From: Eubacteriales bacterium
GTDB lineage: Bacteria; Bacillota; Clostridia; Lachnospirales; Lachnospiraceae
Length of the DNA: 55,525 bases
Direction of reading: 5' to 3'
Assembly: GCA_030531555.1 (NCBI GenBank)
Contig: JAUNNI010000011.1
Location: 1 to 55,525, forward strand
The notes under the pieces are model-generated. The model did no database searches. It worked only from the letters and a program-made list of their open reading frames with translations, and was not told where the DNA came from. Position numbers and translations under genes: made by a program. Shown here one piece after another: positions 44,309-52,691 of this stretch; positions within the stretch are counted from its first letter, which is position 1; each line of letters opens with the position of its first letter.

Positions 44309-44606
44309 TATGGGAAGAAAAATTCATTTTGTCGCACTTTTTTAAAATTATTTCTATAAAGTACTTGGAGCCTGTAATTCGTGATTACAGAGCATCATTG
44401 AATTTTCTTTTTGCTCTTACATAATTCATATGGGAAGAAAAAAGCTGTTTTGTCGTTGTTCCTAGCTCACCTTCATAAGGAATATGGGAACAAATTTGCT
44501 TAATCTTCCTTTTTTACTCTTACGAAAGGGATATGGGAACAATTTGATAAAATTCACGATTTTTGCAAAACTTTTTTCTTAACCCGCTACGTACTAGATA
44601 TGGGGA
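44309..44606. repeat. Five-copy TATGGGAA repeat array
   Basis: TATGGGAA occurs at 44309, 44429, 44483 and 44532, and as TATGGGGA at 44599, all in the same direction and each followed by (G/C)A3-5. The first two copies belong to a longer ~120-base duplication (AAGTACTT, then GATTACA, TTGAATTTTCTTT, TATGGGAAGAAAAA, TTTTGTCG). No gene is supported here. Iterons for replication or partition are possible. Confidence 0.7.
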
Positions 44607-44731
44607 CAAATTTTTCAAATTCACGTTTTTTTAGAAAAAAAGTTTCAAAATTTGCTCCTCACAATAAACAATTGGGTTGAAAAAATCTCTATTACTAAAT
44701 TTGGATGAATATTTTAGAAAAAATTTAGAAC

Positions 44732-44821
44732 TGGTCCACTGGACCAAAGGTGAATAGAATTGTTTATCTACGGGACAATTTGTCCCGTACTGTGAGAACT
44801 TGTGTCCGAGTCGGACACAAG
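44732..44821. repeat. Three successive odd-centred palindromes
   Basis: TGGTCC-ACT-GGACCA (44732-44746), ACGGGACAA-T-TTGTCCCGT (44770-44788) and CTTGTGTCCGA-G-TCGGACACAAG (44799-44821) follow each other within 90 bases. They share GGAC/GTCC cores and have no T-runs. They could be protein binding sites or cruciform-forming elements. Confidence 0.7.
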
Positions 44822-44872
44822 CTAATGGATGATGGCAAAGTGATGTCACAAAAATTAATAGCAAAAAAATAA

Positions 44873-44907
44873 GCACCTGATTATGCAATTTATACATAAT
44901 CAGATGC
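44873..44907 (-). terminator. Hairpin terminator, minus strand
   Basis: On the minus strand GCATCTGATTATG (44907-44895) pairs with CATAATCAGGTGC (44885-44873) with one G-U pair and a 9-base loop, followed by TTATTTTTTT. It would stop minus-strand transcripts coming from the ABC/immunity operon or the antisense RNA. Confidence 0.72.
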
Positions 44908-44942
44908 CCATATTTCCAGTCGATTTCTGTCGACAACTGTGT

Positions 44943-44999
44943 TAAGATTATTTCGTTGCCACTCCTATACCGGCACGGGAAGGAGGGTCGTATTTTGGA
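44943..44999 (+). promoter_or_regulatory. Toxin promoter and self-sequestering leader
   Basis: An extended -10 TGT-TAAGAT ends near 44948. In the leader CTCCT (44962-44966) can pair with the AGGAG (44981-44985) of the ribosome binding site, and TGCC (44957-44960) with GGCA (44972-44975). GGTCGTATTTTGGA (44986-44999), between the ribosome site and the second start codon, is repeated at 45165-45178. Confidence 0.55.
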
Positions 45000-45081
45000 T
45001 ATGTTTATAGCTTTTATTATTTCTGTCGCGGCAAGTGTAGTCGCCTACTACATATGCAAATGGCTGGACAGAAATAACTAA
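44995..45081 (+). CDS. Fst-like small membrane toxin of a type I toxin-antitoxin locus
   Basis: A 28-codon frame starts at TTG (44995, seven bases after AAGGAGGG) or at ATG 45001 and ends TAA at 45081. The peptide, MDMFIAFIISVAASVVAYYI then CKWLDRNN, has one membrane helix and a charged tail with the WLDR pattern of Fst/par-type toxins. The leader can hide the ribosome site, a shared hairpin terminator lies 50 bases downstream, and a convergent strong promoter sits beyond it. These are the parts of a par-like type I locus. It probably keeps the element in the population by killing cells that lose it. It lies on the opposite strand to all other element genes. Confidence 0.72.
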   Translation: MDMFIAFIISVAASVVAYYICKWLDRNN

Positions 45082-45124
45082 TTGGCAACCAGCCTAAGGT
45101 CTAAGCCGCCTTGCAAAAATGGAA

Positions 45125-45198
45125 TAGAAAAGCCAGCGTCTTGCACACGCTGGCTTTTCGTTTTGGTCGTCTTTTGGACCATTTATAGCTTTTTGCCT
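45125..45198 (-). ncRNA. Antisense antitoxin RNA (predicted) with its promoter at 45205-45232
   Basis: On the minus strand TTGACA (45232-45227) and TATACT (45210-45205) are 16 bases apart, predicting a start near 45198. The RNA would contain the complement of GGTCGTCTTTTGGA (45165-45178), which matches the toxin start region at 44986-44999 at 13 of 14 positions, and then the shared hairpin (45155-45131). Its ~70-base size and convergent layout match RNA II of the par locus. Confidence 0.65.
45127..45159. terminator. Shared bidirectional terminator of toxin and antitoxin
   Basis: AGCCAGCGT (45131-45139) pairs with ACGCTGGCT (45147-45155) around CTTGCAC, flanked by GAAA and TTTTC on either side, so a short T-run follows in both directions. 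Confidence 0.82.
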
Positions 45199-45295
45199 AC
45201 TCAAAGTATAACATGATTATTTGCAATGTCAAATATTACACGTAAATTTTTAATATTACATGTAAATGTTAATAGATTAAACTAAAATATCCGTA

Positions 45296-45904
45296 CTATA
45301 AATATATAGCCTTCTCCTCTCGGCTCACAATTTCAGGATTATGCGTTACAACAATAACTGTCTTTCCCTGCTCATTAAGCTCATGAAGAACTTTTATAAC
45401 AATTTCACCATTTTTCTTATCAAGGGACCCTGTTGGTTCGTCTGCAAGAATCAAAGAACACTTTTTTATCATGAGACGAGCCAGCGCTACTCTTTGCTGC
45501 TCACCTCCTGATAGCTTATATACCCTCTGATCAATTTTCTTATACAAACCTACAGCTTCAAGTGCTTCTTGGATTGTCGTTTTACTTCTTCCGGATTTTT
45601 GAACCATTTCAAGATTCTGCCTCACAGTTTTTCCCTCTATTAAGGCAAAGTTTTGGAATAAAAAACCTACTTTATCGCGAAAATATACTCTCTGATTTTT
45701 TCTATCGCTTACATTTATTCCATCAAGTATAATCGTTCCTGAGTCTGGCTTTTCAATCCCACCTATCATATTTAGCAAGGTACTCTTCCCACATCCACTT
45801 TCACCACTAATAACTATAAAACTGCCATCAGGTATTTCGATGTTATAATTATCAAACAGAACTTTATCCTCAAATGATTTACATAAATTGTCTATTTTTA
45901 TCAT
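45296..45904 (-). CDS. ABC transporter ATPase, lactococcin-972-export type
   Basis: The 202-residue protein has Walker [11 protein letters not shown]-loop, signature [14 protein letters not shown], Walker [14 protein letters not shown] and H-loop VVTHN. Its small size and pairing with the DUF1430-like protein (ATGA overlap at 45901-45904) match the putative bacteriocin-export/immunity ABC systems of the lactococcin 972 group. It is the last gene of the ECF operon. Confidence 0.85.
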   Translation of the reverse strand: MIKIDNLCKSFEDKVLFDNYNIEIPDGSFIVISGESGCGKSTLLNMIGGIEKPDSGTIILDGINVSDRKNQRVYFRDKVGFLFQNFALIEGKTVRQNLEMVQKSGRSKTTIQEALEAVGLYKKIDQRVYKLSGGEQQRVALARLMIKKCSLILADEPTGSLDKKNGEIVIKVLHELNEQGKTVIVVTHNPEIVSREEKAIYL

Positions 45905-47835
45905 AGCGTTCCTCCCTTTAATGCTTTAGGAATTCCATTATGCTCTACGGAGGCTATATTTATTCCCATAATTAGTATTTCTATCACTGTAGCCATAGCT
46001 GCTATTGGTAAGTAAATGCTAAACTTTAAACTGCTTAACACCATACTTATCATCCCTAATAAAATAATAGCAATCACATTCATCACAAGCATTGATTTAA
46101 GCATATTTCTATGTCTTTCAACCATAGAATAACCAAGAACTTTCCTTAATGCTATCTCAAGAGAATGCCGCTTATACTCCATGCGGTTCATAACTATAAT
46201 AATTACAATATCTAAGATAATAACCACGATACAAAGAGAACTCAAAAAACTAATCAACTTCACTAAAAAGCTATGATGATACTGATAGTCATCTCTGACG
46301 CTTGTAACTATAGACTTATAGGTTCCAAGTGAAAAGTCGTATTTTGCCAGCACCTCATTCCACTCATTTACACTGCACTTAAATATAATTCGACGTGCTC
46401 CAATCCAAGTAGCTATAAACTCTGCATCAAATTTATTATTTTCACTTACCTGATAGACAATTATAGGATTACTAGCTTCAGATATTCCATCAGTTGCAGA
46501 TGTATCCAGGTATGAAAATTTCTGATAACTATCATATGATATGTAATCTATCTTCGATGCCTCATAACGTCCTTCTAAAGCTTTAGACAAAAGCATATTT
46601 GCGCAAGCCTTGTCGCTTTCATATAAACGTCCTTTTGGAATCGCCACTATAAAATCGCTGTTACTATTCTCATCTATAATAGAACTAAATCCCTGTAGCA
46701 TACCTCTAGCATTTTCGTTTACAAGAATCACATCATGTCTGTCCTTAAATACACAGGTACAAATCGTAGGCTTTAAAATTTCATATTCCTTTTCATATAC
46801 AAGCTTCCAAAAATCATCTTCAATGTCTGGATTCATTTCAGCGCTCATAACATTGTAATAATAACTGTCGAAATATGGTTCTAAAAAATCTCCACTACTA
46901 ACCAAATCCCCGTGAATCGTGTTTAAGTTTGTTGCAAGTGTAAATACGCAGGCCATAAATGCAACAAACTTCATCACGTACATAAATTTGAGTATTATTC
47001 CATTTTCCTGGGTATTAGCAAATGCTTTTCTAACATCAAATTTAAGAAACATCAGGTATGGAAGTAGAGAAACAATTCCCCCTATCAAATATACAATGAT
47101 AATTAGCTTCCAAGCATATTCACCTCGTGTAAACTGCATGGTTAGAATTTTCGCAAGAACAAACAATAAAATATAGGATACTATATCAAATAATGCTGAT
47201 TTTGCAATCATTAGTATTTCGCTTTCACCAAAGGATCTACGCACGACTATCTCTTTTTGTCGTCTTAATGCATCCACTCCATTCATTATCACCATTAGTA
47301 TGGCAATCATTCCCCAGACAACAATAATCATGTCATGCTCTGTTGTTTGCCAGTATGCCGGCATTGAAATATCATATTTTGATGAAACCTCATGATATAC
47401 ATTCATAACATCTGATTTATCGCCCACATAACTTACAAGTTTTAAATCTATATTCTTATAATCAAGCATTTCATCAAAATCATGAAAACATACATCTGTA
47501 ATCCCACCTAAGAGAGAGTTATATGTACCTTCTTCAAGTCTCATTGTGTCATATAAGCTTGCCCGCGTCTCTGCATCATCTCCATATATATCCATTACAT
47601 ATGTATAATTGCTTCTAACTTCCATATTGCTGGAAAACAAGTGAACATTGTTACGATTAGCTGCCTGCTTTAAATCCTTTAGAAAATTGAGTTCTTCTGA
47701 TTCACTGACATTAAATTCGGAGCAAAGATAATAAGCTCCATTATATGTCCACAATTCGTTCTGATAAATTTCTGCCTGAAGGATAAAACCAAACATCAGA
47801 ATAATAAGAAGTAATATGTTTCTAACGTGCTTCAT
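45901..47835 (-). CDS. DUF1430-like bacteriocin-associated integral membrane protein
   Basis: The 644-residue protein has one N-terminal membrane segment, a long extracellular domain (~25-165), a block of three to four spans (~175-300), another extracellular domain (~315-500) and three C-terminal spans, the FtsX/MacB-like layout of bacteriocin-associated seven-TM immunity proteins. Paired by a 4-base overlap with the ATPase, it likely forms a resistance or export pump. No lactococcin-type peptide gene was found nearby. Confidence 0.72.
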   Translation of the reverse strand: MKHVRNILLLIILMFGFILQAEIYQNELWTYNGAYYLCSEFNVSESEELNFLKDLKQAANRNNVHLFSSNMEVRSNYTYVMDIYGDDAETRASLYDTMRLEEGTYNSLLGGITDVCFHDFDEMLDYKNIDLKLVSYVGDKSDVMNVYHEVSSKYDISMPAYWQTTEHDMIIVVWGMIAILMVIMNGVDALRRQKEIVVRRSFGESEILMIAKSALFDIVSYILLFVLAKILTMQFTRGEYAWKLIIIVYLIGGIVSLLPYLMFLKFDVRKAFANTQENGIILKFMYVMKFVAFMACVFTLATNLNTIHGDLVSSGDFLEPYFDSYYYNVMSAEMNPDIEDDFWKLVYEKEYEILKPTICTCVFKDRHDVILVNENARGMLQGFSSIIDENSNSDFIVAIPKGRLYESDKACANMLLSKALEGRYEASKIDYISYDSYQKFSYLDTSATDGISEASNPIIVYQVSENNKFDAEFIATWIGARRIIFKCSVNEWNEVLAKYDFSLGTYKSIVTSVRDDYQYHHSFLVKLISFLSSLCIVVIILDIVIIIVMNRMEYKRHSLEIALRKVLGYSMVERHRNMLKSMLVMNVIAIILLGMISMVLSSLKFSIYLPIAAMATVIEILIMGINIASVEHNGIPKALKGGTL

Positions 47836-48463
47836 CGCTACTCTCCCATATCAATGTGGAATCTTCTTTGATTTTTTCCATATACTCATCATCGTCTGTG
47901 CGAAGCAATATCTCATCCATATGCTTTGAATAATCTTCTGAAATATAATAGACTTGCTTTGTACTATCATTTAATGAATGTAAAAGCAATTTAGGACTAT
48001 CGCTTTCGCTTTTGAAATTCTCATATATGGTCGTACTTAAATAGACAAATTCAACATTTTGGTCTTCACAGTCATAACCATAAAAGCAATAATATGGCTT
48101 CTGTGTAAACGCGTCATCATTTTCAAATACAATACCTGATTTTTCATATGGAACATAACTCTGTTTAAATACAACAAAATAGAAAGCAACAGCCACCACG
48201 ACCAAAACTATAGCTGCTGTTATTCCTATTGAAGTTACTTTGCTATGATTTATCTTCTTTTGAATAGACTTAATCGCTTTTGTAGCTTCATCGTTTTCCT
48301 TAGCCACATAAACATCAGGTTCCTTCAACATCTCATATAATTGTTTACATTCTAAACATTCCTTCATATGATTTGAAACAAGCAGCTTGCTATCCTCTGA
48401 TAAAACATCATCTACATATAAAGGCATCAAATCCTGTATTACTGAACAACTAATTTTATCCAT
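47822..48463 (-). CDS. Membrane-anchored anti-sigma factor (zf-HC2 type)
   Basis: The 213-residue protein starts with a zinc-finger anti-sigma domain (CSVIQDLMPLYVDDVLS ... NHMKECLECKQL, H-x3-C-x2-C), has one membrane span at ~76-98 and an extracellular part of ~115 residues that may sense a signal. Its start overlaps the ECF sigma gene by eight bases and its end overlaps the membrane protein gene by 14, so the four genes form one tight operon. Confidence 0.85.
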   Translation of the reverse strand: MDKISCSVIQDLMPLYVDDVLSEDSKLLVSNHMKECLECKQLYEMLKEPDVYVAKENDEATKAIKSIQKKINHSKVTSIGITAAIVLVVVAVAFYFVVFKQSYVPYEKSGIVFENDDAFTQKPYYCFYGYDCEDQNVEFVYLSTTIYENFKSESDSPKLLLHSLNDSTKQVYYISEDYSKHMDEILLRTDDDEYMEKIKEDSTLIWESSDEAR

Positions 48464-48929
48464 CTTCCATTTCCTCCTTCATCATAATTCTAGCCCTATG
48501 AAACGTTACTCTCGCCCAGCTATCTGTCTTTCCAAACAGTTCTCCTATATCTGAAAAAGACAATTCCCCAAACACTCTAAGTGAAAACACCTCTTTGTAT
48601 GGTTCCTTCATGTTATGCAAAATTTTGTGTGCAATCATTGAGTCAACGTTTAATGAATAGTCTTGTTCCACACAAAGTTTATCTTCTGCGACATCATTTA
48701 ATGAAGTAAGTCTAGTTTGCTTTTTCAAATAATCGTAATATGTATTCTTCGCAATTTGGCAAAGCCAGGATTTCACACTACAATCACCTCGAAAATCATC
48801 TATAGCTTTCATTGCTTTAAAAAACGTTTCCTGAGTTATCTCTTCAGCCATATTCTGATCTCTGGAAATGGACAAAATGTACTTATACACAACAATAAAA
48901 TAATCTTTATATAATTTTTCTAAGTCCAT
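48456..48929 (-). CDS. ECF-family RNA polymerase sigma factor
   Basis: The ~157-residue protein has region 2 (YKYILSISRDQNMAEEITQETFFKA) and region 4 (LRVFGELSFSDIGELFGKTDSWARVTFHRAR) and no other domains, as in ECF sigma factors. The start at 48929 follows a perfect AAAGGAGGTGA; an ATG at 48998 would lie upstream of the predicted promoter and is rejected. It most likely transcribes its own operon from the TGTAAC/CGTC promoter just upstream. Confidence 0.9.
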   Translation of the reverse strand: MDLEKLYKDYFIVVYKYILSISRDQNMAEEITQETFFKAMKAIDDFRGDCSVKSWLCQIAKNTYYDYLKKQTRLTSLNDVAEDKLCVEQDYSLNVDSMIAHKILHNMKEPYKEVFSLRVFGELSFSDIGELFGKTDSWARVTFHRARIMMKEEMEDG

Positions 48930-48952
48930 CTTGTCACCTCCTTTGCTTATAT

Positions 48953-48978
48953 GACGTTCTATAAGAGAAAACGTTACA
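48953..48978 (-). promoter_or_regulatory. ECF-type autoregulatory promoter
   Basis: On the minus strand TGTAAC (48978-48973) and CGTC (48956-48953) are 16 bases apart, the typical ECF -35/-10 geometry (TGAAAC-N16-CGTC in Bacillus). The start would fall ~20 bases before the sigma factor ATG at 48929. Confidence 0.7.
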
Positions 48979-49050
48979 AAAAAATTATTCTTTTTCATTT
49001 TTGTAATTTGTTATATTTCTCATCATTTTACCACACCCGCTTGCATAATT

Positions 49051-49109
49051 AACACCCTAGCAACCGCGCGTAAAGGTATTCCACCTTGACACACGATTGC
49101 TAGGGTGTT
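49051..49109. terminator. Terminator-like hairpin between parB-like and sigma genes
   Basis: AACACCCTAGCAA (49051-49063) pairs perfectly with TTGCTAGGGTGTT (49097-49109) over 13 bases. The plus-strand tail GTTTTG is T-rich; the minus-strand tail is weaker. It lies below the ParB-like gene on the minus strand. Confidence 0.65.
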
Positions 49110-49126
49110 GTTTTGTAATCAAGCAC

Positions 49127-49978
49127 TTATGAATAAGTGCGATTCGACACACTCCAATCCATAAGCAACTTTTCTATTAAATCTTCAATTTGCTTCGGTG
49201 TATAGTTCCTTGGCATATATTTCGCCACTTTGCTTAAGTCCAGCTTTATCACCTCCCTCTGATTAGGCTTAATCTCCTCAAGCACTTGGTAAATCATATC
49301 CATATCAAGCACTTCGCCCTGGCTCATTCTTTTCATCCGATTTGCCTGCGAAAGTGATGGCGTGCATTGCTCTATATCCATCACTGCATGAAGCTCATAC
49401 TGCTCATCCTCTGTCAAGTATGACAGTTCTACTGCAACTGTAAATGCAATCACACCATCATCAACCATCTGTAATATCTTTGGAATCAAATTAGTAAGCC
49501 TGATATATCTTTGAATCTGGCGCTCGCTCTCTCCTATCTGCTTTGACAATTCCTTCCTCGCATCATAGCCGCCACTCTTTTGGTCAAGTTGGCCAAAGCT
49601 TCTGCCCTGATTCTGAAGTGCCTCAAGTTTCATCTTATAGGCAAATGCTTTTTCACTTGGCTTAATATGCTCACGTTGCAAATTGCTATCTACCATCTCA
49701 AGCACCGCCTGATCATCATCCAGTTCTCGAATAATGGCCGGCACCTCATTTATTCCAAGAACAACGCAAGCTGTTTTTCTTCTATGTCCAGAGATAATTT
49801 CATAATTCCCAGCACTCGCTTTACTCTCGCGCACAATCAGTGGCACCAGTACACCATCCCTCTGAATACTGTCCATTAGCTCATAAAACGCACTGTTTTC
49901 CTCCACCTTGAAGGGATGATTTGCGAAGTCAATAAGTCGTGTTGTGGAAATGTAACCAATCTTCTCTTTTTCTTTCAT
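49127..49978 (-). CDS. ParB/Spo0J-like DNA-binding protein of the element
   Basis: The ~283-residue protein has the ParB N-domain (VPLIVRES, GHRRKTACVVLG), NLQREHIKPSEKAFAYKMK and a helix-turn-helix region (LSKQIGESERQIQRYIRLT). The start at 49978 (MKEKEKIGYIS) is preferred because GAAAGGA precedes it; the frame is open 27 codons further upstream. There is no ParA partner, so it may be a transcription or maintenance factor of the element, perhaps binding the palindromes upstream of the toxin. Confidence 0.85.
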   Translation of the reverse strand: MKEKEKIGYISTTRLIDFANHPFKVEENSAFYELMDSIQRDGVLVPLIVRESKASAGNYEIISGHRRKTACVVLGINEVPAIIRELDDDQAVLEMVDSNLQREHIKPSEKAFAYKMKLEALQNQGRSFGQLDQKSGGYDARKELSKQIGESERQIQRYIRLTNLIPKILQMVDDGVIAFTVAVELSYLTEDEQYELHAVMDIEQCTPSLSQANRMKRMSQGEVLDMDMIYQVLEEIKPNQREVIKLDLSKVAKYMPRNYTPKQIEDLIEKLLMDWSVSNRTYS

Positions 49979-50059
49979 CTGATAAATCCTTTCCGCGAAA
50001 GGACAAAAATAAAACCTTGTACTCCCTTCCAAAAATGTAGGAAATACAAGGTCTTTCAC

Positions 50060-50233
50060 TTATTTATCAGATATAAAATTAATAGATTTTTGATGCGTCA
50101 TTTTTTGGTGCTGCGCACTCTAGGTCTAAAACCACCGAAACGGAAATTCCACTCAAAATAGCTTTTTTCTTCTCTTTTCGCTCACTTTGGGAGAAAATGA
50201 TTTTCCTCGAAAAGTACGTAAAATCAAGCAATT
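50060..50233. other. Element-chromosome junction region downstream of rlmD
   Basis: No gene is supported. CGCACTCTAGGT (~50115) nearly repeats CGCACTCTACGT at the end of rlmD (~50263), which could reflect an attachment site or an older insertion. Confidence 0.35.
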
Positions 50234-51613
50234 CTAGCCATTTTTCTTTTGGAGCAATGTCACGCACTCTACGTGGGTGCTGTGGGCAAATTGATCTACG
50301 ACCGCTGCTTTTACAATCTGGTACTTCTCTTCACAAAGCAGTTTGCAGTCTCTGGCTAAAGTTGCCGGATCACAGCTGACATAAACGATTCTTTTTGGTT
50401 CCATCTTTAAAATGGTTTCTAAAAGGGCAGAATCGCATCCTTTTCTAGGTGGATCCACCACTACCACATCTGGATCAATTCCCGTTTCTTTATAATGTTC
50501 CGGAACAACCTCTTCCGCTTTACCAACAAAGAATTCCACATTGTCAAAGCCATTAATCTTCGCATTCACTCTGGCATCATCAATGGCTTCCTTAATGATT
50601 TCAACACCATAAACCTGCTTTGCTTTCTGTGCCAGGAAAAGGGAAATCGTTCCTATTCCACAATACATATCCCAGACAGTCTCACTACCATCAAGTTGTG
50701 CATATTCCAATGCTTTGGAATACAATACTTTTGTCTGTTGTGGATTTACCTGATAGAAAGACATTGGGCCAATTTGATATCGAATTTCACCAATATAATC
50801 TTCAATGTAATCTTTTCCCCAGACAGTCTCACAGTCTGTTCCTAAAATACGATTGGTATTCTCTTTGTTAGTGTTAACAATAATGCTGGTAATACCCTCG
50901 ATGGTCTGTAGTCTTTCCACCAAACTGGATAAATTTCTCAATTGTTTTGCCTTGCCATTTACCACAAGACAAACCATAATTTCACCGGTAACAAAACCAA
51001 CGCGGGTAAGGACATGACGCACAAGACCTTTCTGTGTCTTTTCATCATATGCAGAAATTTTATATTCCTTCATATAAGAAAGAATATGCTCAAGAATCTC
51101 TTCGTTGACCTTTGCCTGAATCAAGCAATTCGTATTTGGAACAATAGAATGAGTTCTTCCAGCATAAAAACCTGCCACAAGATTTCCATTTTTATCATAA
51201 CCAATAGGGAACTGTGCCTTATTGCGATAATGCCATGGATCTTCCATGGCAAGAATCGGCTCCATCTTCTCCTCAATTCCGGAAAAGCCTCCGATTCGCT
51301 TGAGACAGCCCGCAACCTGATTCCATTTAAATTCTTTTTGTTTCTCATAGGAAAGCTGCTGAATCTTACAGCCACCACACTGCCTTGCTACCGGGCATGG
51401 TGGGCTAATTCGATCTGCAGATGGATTCTCTACCGAAATCAATCTGGCATAACCATAGTTTTTTTTCAGCTTGGTAATGGCCGCTATGATCTCATCACCA
51501 ATCACCGTATCTTTCACAAAGAAAGGAAAGCCCTGATATTTCCCAATGCCTTCCCCATCTTTTGTGATATCTTCAATTGTCAGCAGTATTTCCTGATTTT
51601 TCTTAATATCCAT
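50234..51613 (-). CDS. rlmD: 23S rRNA (uracil-C5)-methyltransferase RlmD/RumA family
   Basis: The 459-residue protein has an N-terminal TRAM domain (~1-65), the Fe-S cluster cysteines (CPVARQCGGCKIQQ), SAM-binding WDMYCGIGTISLFLA and catalytic Cys in DPPRKGCD, plus VYVSCDPATLARD. It methylates a uridine of 23S rRNA or tRNA; the exact position cannot be assigned. It starts 13 bases after the YhaM-like gene. Confidence 0.9.
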   Translation of the reverse strand: MDIKKNQEILLTIEDITKDGEGIGKYQGFPFFVKDTVIGDEIIAAITKLKKNYGYARLISVENPSADRISPPCPVARQCGGCKIQQLSYEKQKEFKWNQVAGCLKRIGGFSGIEEKMEPILAMEDPWHYRNKAQFPIGYDKNGNLVAGFYAGRTHSIVPNTNCLIQAKVNEEILEHILSYMKEYKISAYDEKTQKGLVRHVLTRVGFVTGEIMVCLVVNGKAKQLRNLSSLVERLQTIEGITSIIVNTNKENTNRILGTDCETVWGKDYIEDYIGEIRYQIGPMSFYQVNPQQTKVLYSKALEYAQLDGSETVWDMYCGIGTISLFLAQKAKQVYGVEIIKEAIDDARVNAKINGFDNVEFFVGKAEEVVPEHYKETGIDPDVVVVDPPRKGCDSALLETILKMEPKRIVYVSCDPATLARDCKLLCEEKYQIVKAAVVDQFAHSTHVECVTLLQKKNG

Positions 51614-51626
51614 ATCAATTCCTATG

Positions 51627-52583
51627 TTATTTCTTCATGCCCAGCTTGCTGGTCTCACGAATATTGCTGTCAAAAAGTTTGTTATATCCTCTCCACTCAC
51701 CAGACTGATGGTTTTCTTCTGCCAAAGCTTCCATAAATGTCTCAATCTTAGCATCGGTATTATCCGCAAAGTTCAAGGCCATTGCCTCAATGAGTGCCGG
51801 TTTCTTTGGAGAACCAAATTCCAATTCACCATGATGGGCCAGGATACAATGCTCCAGCTCATGGGCCAGTTTTTGTGGGAAACCATTAATCTTCTGTATT
51901 TTTTCATGAATCATCATGGTGCCCATAACGATATGTCCAAGCAACTGTCCTTGATCTGTGTAATCATTTTCCGGGAAATTAGATAATTCGTCTAACTTTC
52001 CAATATCATGGAGCAAAGCTGCTGTAATTAACAGATCCTTATTCAAAGCCGGATAGAGTGTACAGTAGAATTCGCAGAGCTTTGTCACACTTAAAGTATG
52101 CTCTAAAAGGCCACCCATGAATCCATGGTGAACACGTTTTGCCGCTGAATGTGCCTTAAATCTTGCCGCAATATCCTTATCGCCAAAGAAAGCGATTAAA
52201 AGCTGTCTTAAGTAAATATTTTGAGTTTTATTCACATAATTACTCAATTCACGGTACATTTCATCGATATTCTTGCTACTGCAAGGAATGTAATTTTCAG
52301 GAGCATACTCTCCTTCTTTGGCACGACGCAGACGACGTACATTAAGCTGAAGGCTTCCCTGAAAACTGGTAACATTTCCATCGATTCGAACATAATCCAT
52401 CTGTTCGAAATTCTCAATACCATTGTTCAGTTCCCAAATCTTTGTGTCGATCACTCCTGTTTTATCCTGAAGTATCATGGAATAATATGTCTTTCCTGCC
52501 TTTGTCTTTGCAATATTTTTCACCTTGCAAAGATAAATTTCAGCAACATTATCCCCTTCTCTTAAATCACCAATATAACGCAT
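51627..52583 (-). CDS. yhaM: YhaM-like 3'-5' exoribonuclease (OB fold + HD domain)
   Basis: The 318-residue protein has an N-terminal OB-fold (~1-95, IYLCKVKNIAKTKAGKTYYSM) and an HD domain (HTLSVTKLCEFYCTLYP ... LITAALLHDIGKLDEL ... HCILAHHGELEFGSPKKP). This is the YhaM layout. Together with rlmD it forms a two-gene operon. Confidence 0.85.
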   Translation of the reverse strand: MRYIGDLREGDNVAEIYLCKVKNIAKTKAGKTYYSMILQDKTGVIDTKIWELNNGIENFEQMDYVRIDGNVTSFQGSLQLNVRRLRRAKEGEYAPENYIPCSSKNIDEMYRELSNYVNKTQNIYLRQLLIAFFGDKDIAARFKAHSAAKRVHHGFMGGLLEHTLSVTKLCEFYCTLYPALNKDLLITAALLHDIGKLDELSNFPENDYTDQGQLLGHIVMGTMMIHEKIQKINGFPQKLAHELEHCILAHHGELEFGSPKKPALIEAMALNFADNTDAKIETFMEALAEENHQSGEWRGYNKLFDSNIRETSKLGMKK

Positions 52584-52691
52584 ATTGATTCCTTTCTAAA
52601 TGGATTGCTCCTCTTTTGGAGCATATTCAGAGTTATTATACTATTTTCTATCTTTTATTACAAGGATAAGCTTGATATTCCTCCCCCAATC

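Larger units (their letters stand above)
38160..50059. mobile_element. Integrative mobilizable element between pssA and rlmD (approximate limits)
   Basis: This ~12-kb block interrupts housekeeping genes and holds a large serine recombinase at one end, a MobV-type relaxase, VirE-type ATPase, CHC2 primase, a repeat-rich non-coding region, a type I toxin-antitoxin locus, an ECF/immunity/ABC cargo operon and a ParB-like gene at the other end. It lacks conjugation pilus genes, so it would need a helper. Exact ends are not visible: serine recombinases leave very short duplications. The left end should lie between 38092 and 38370 and the right end between 49978 and 50233. Confidence 0.72.

Noticed and set aside
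44309..44606. CRISPR array reading of the TATGGGAA repeats
   Set aside because: Only eight bases are shared by all copies, spacing ranges from 49 to 120, and the spacers themselves resemble each other.
44631..44936. 101-codon minus-strand frame across the palindromes
   Set aside because: It runs through three palindromes and a terminator hairpin, has no good ribosome site and resembles no known protein.
48930..48998. N-terminal extension of the ECF sigma factor
   Set aside because: It spans the predicted promoter and the ribosome binding site of the downstream ATG.
50079..50267. 62-codon minus-strand frame overlapping the end of rlmD
   Set aside because: No recognisable protein; its start is inside rlmD in another frame and it ends at the element border.
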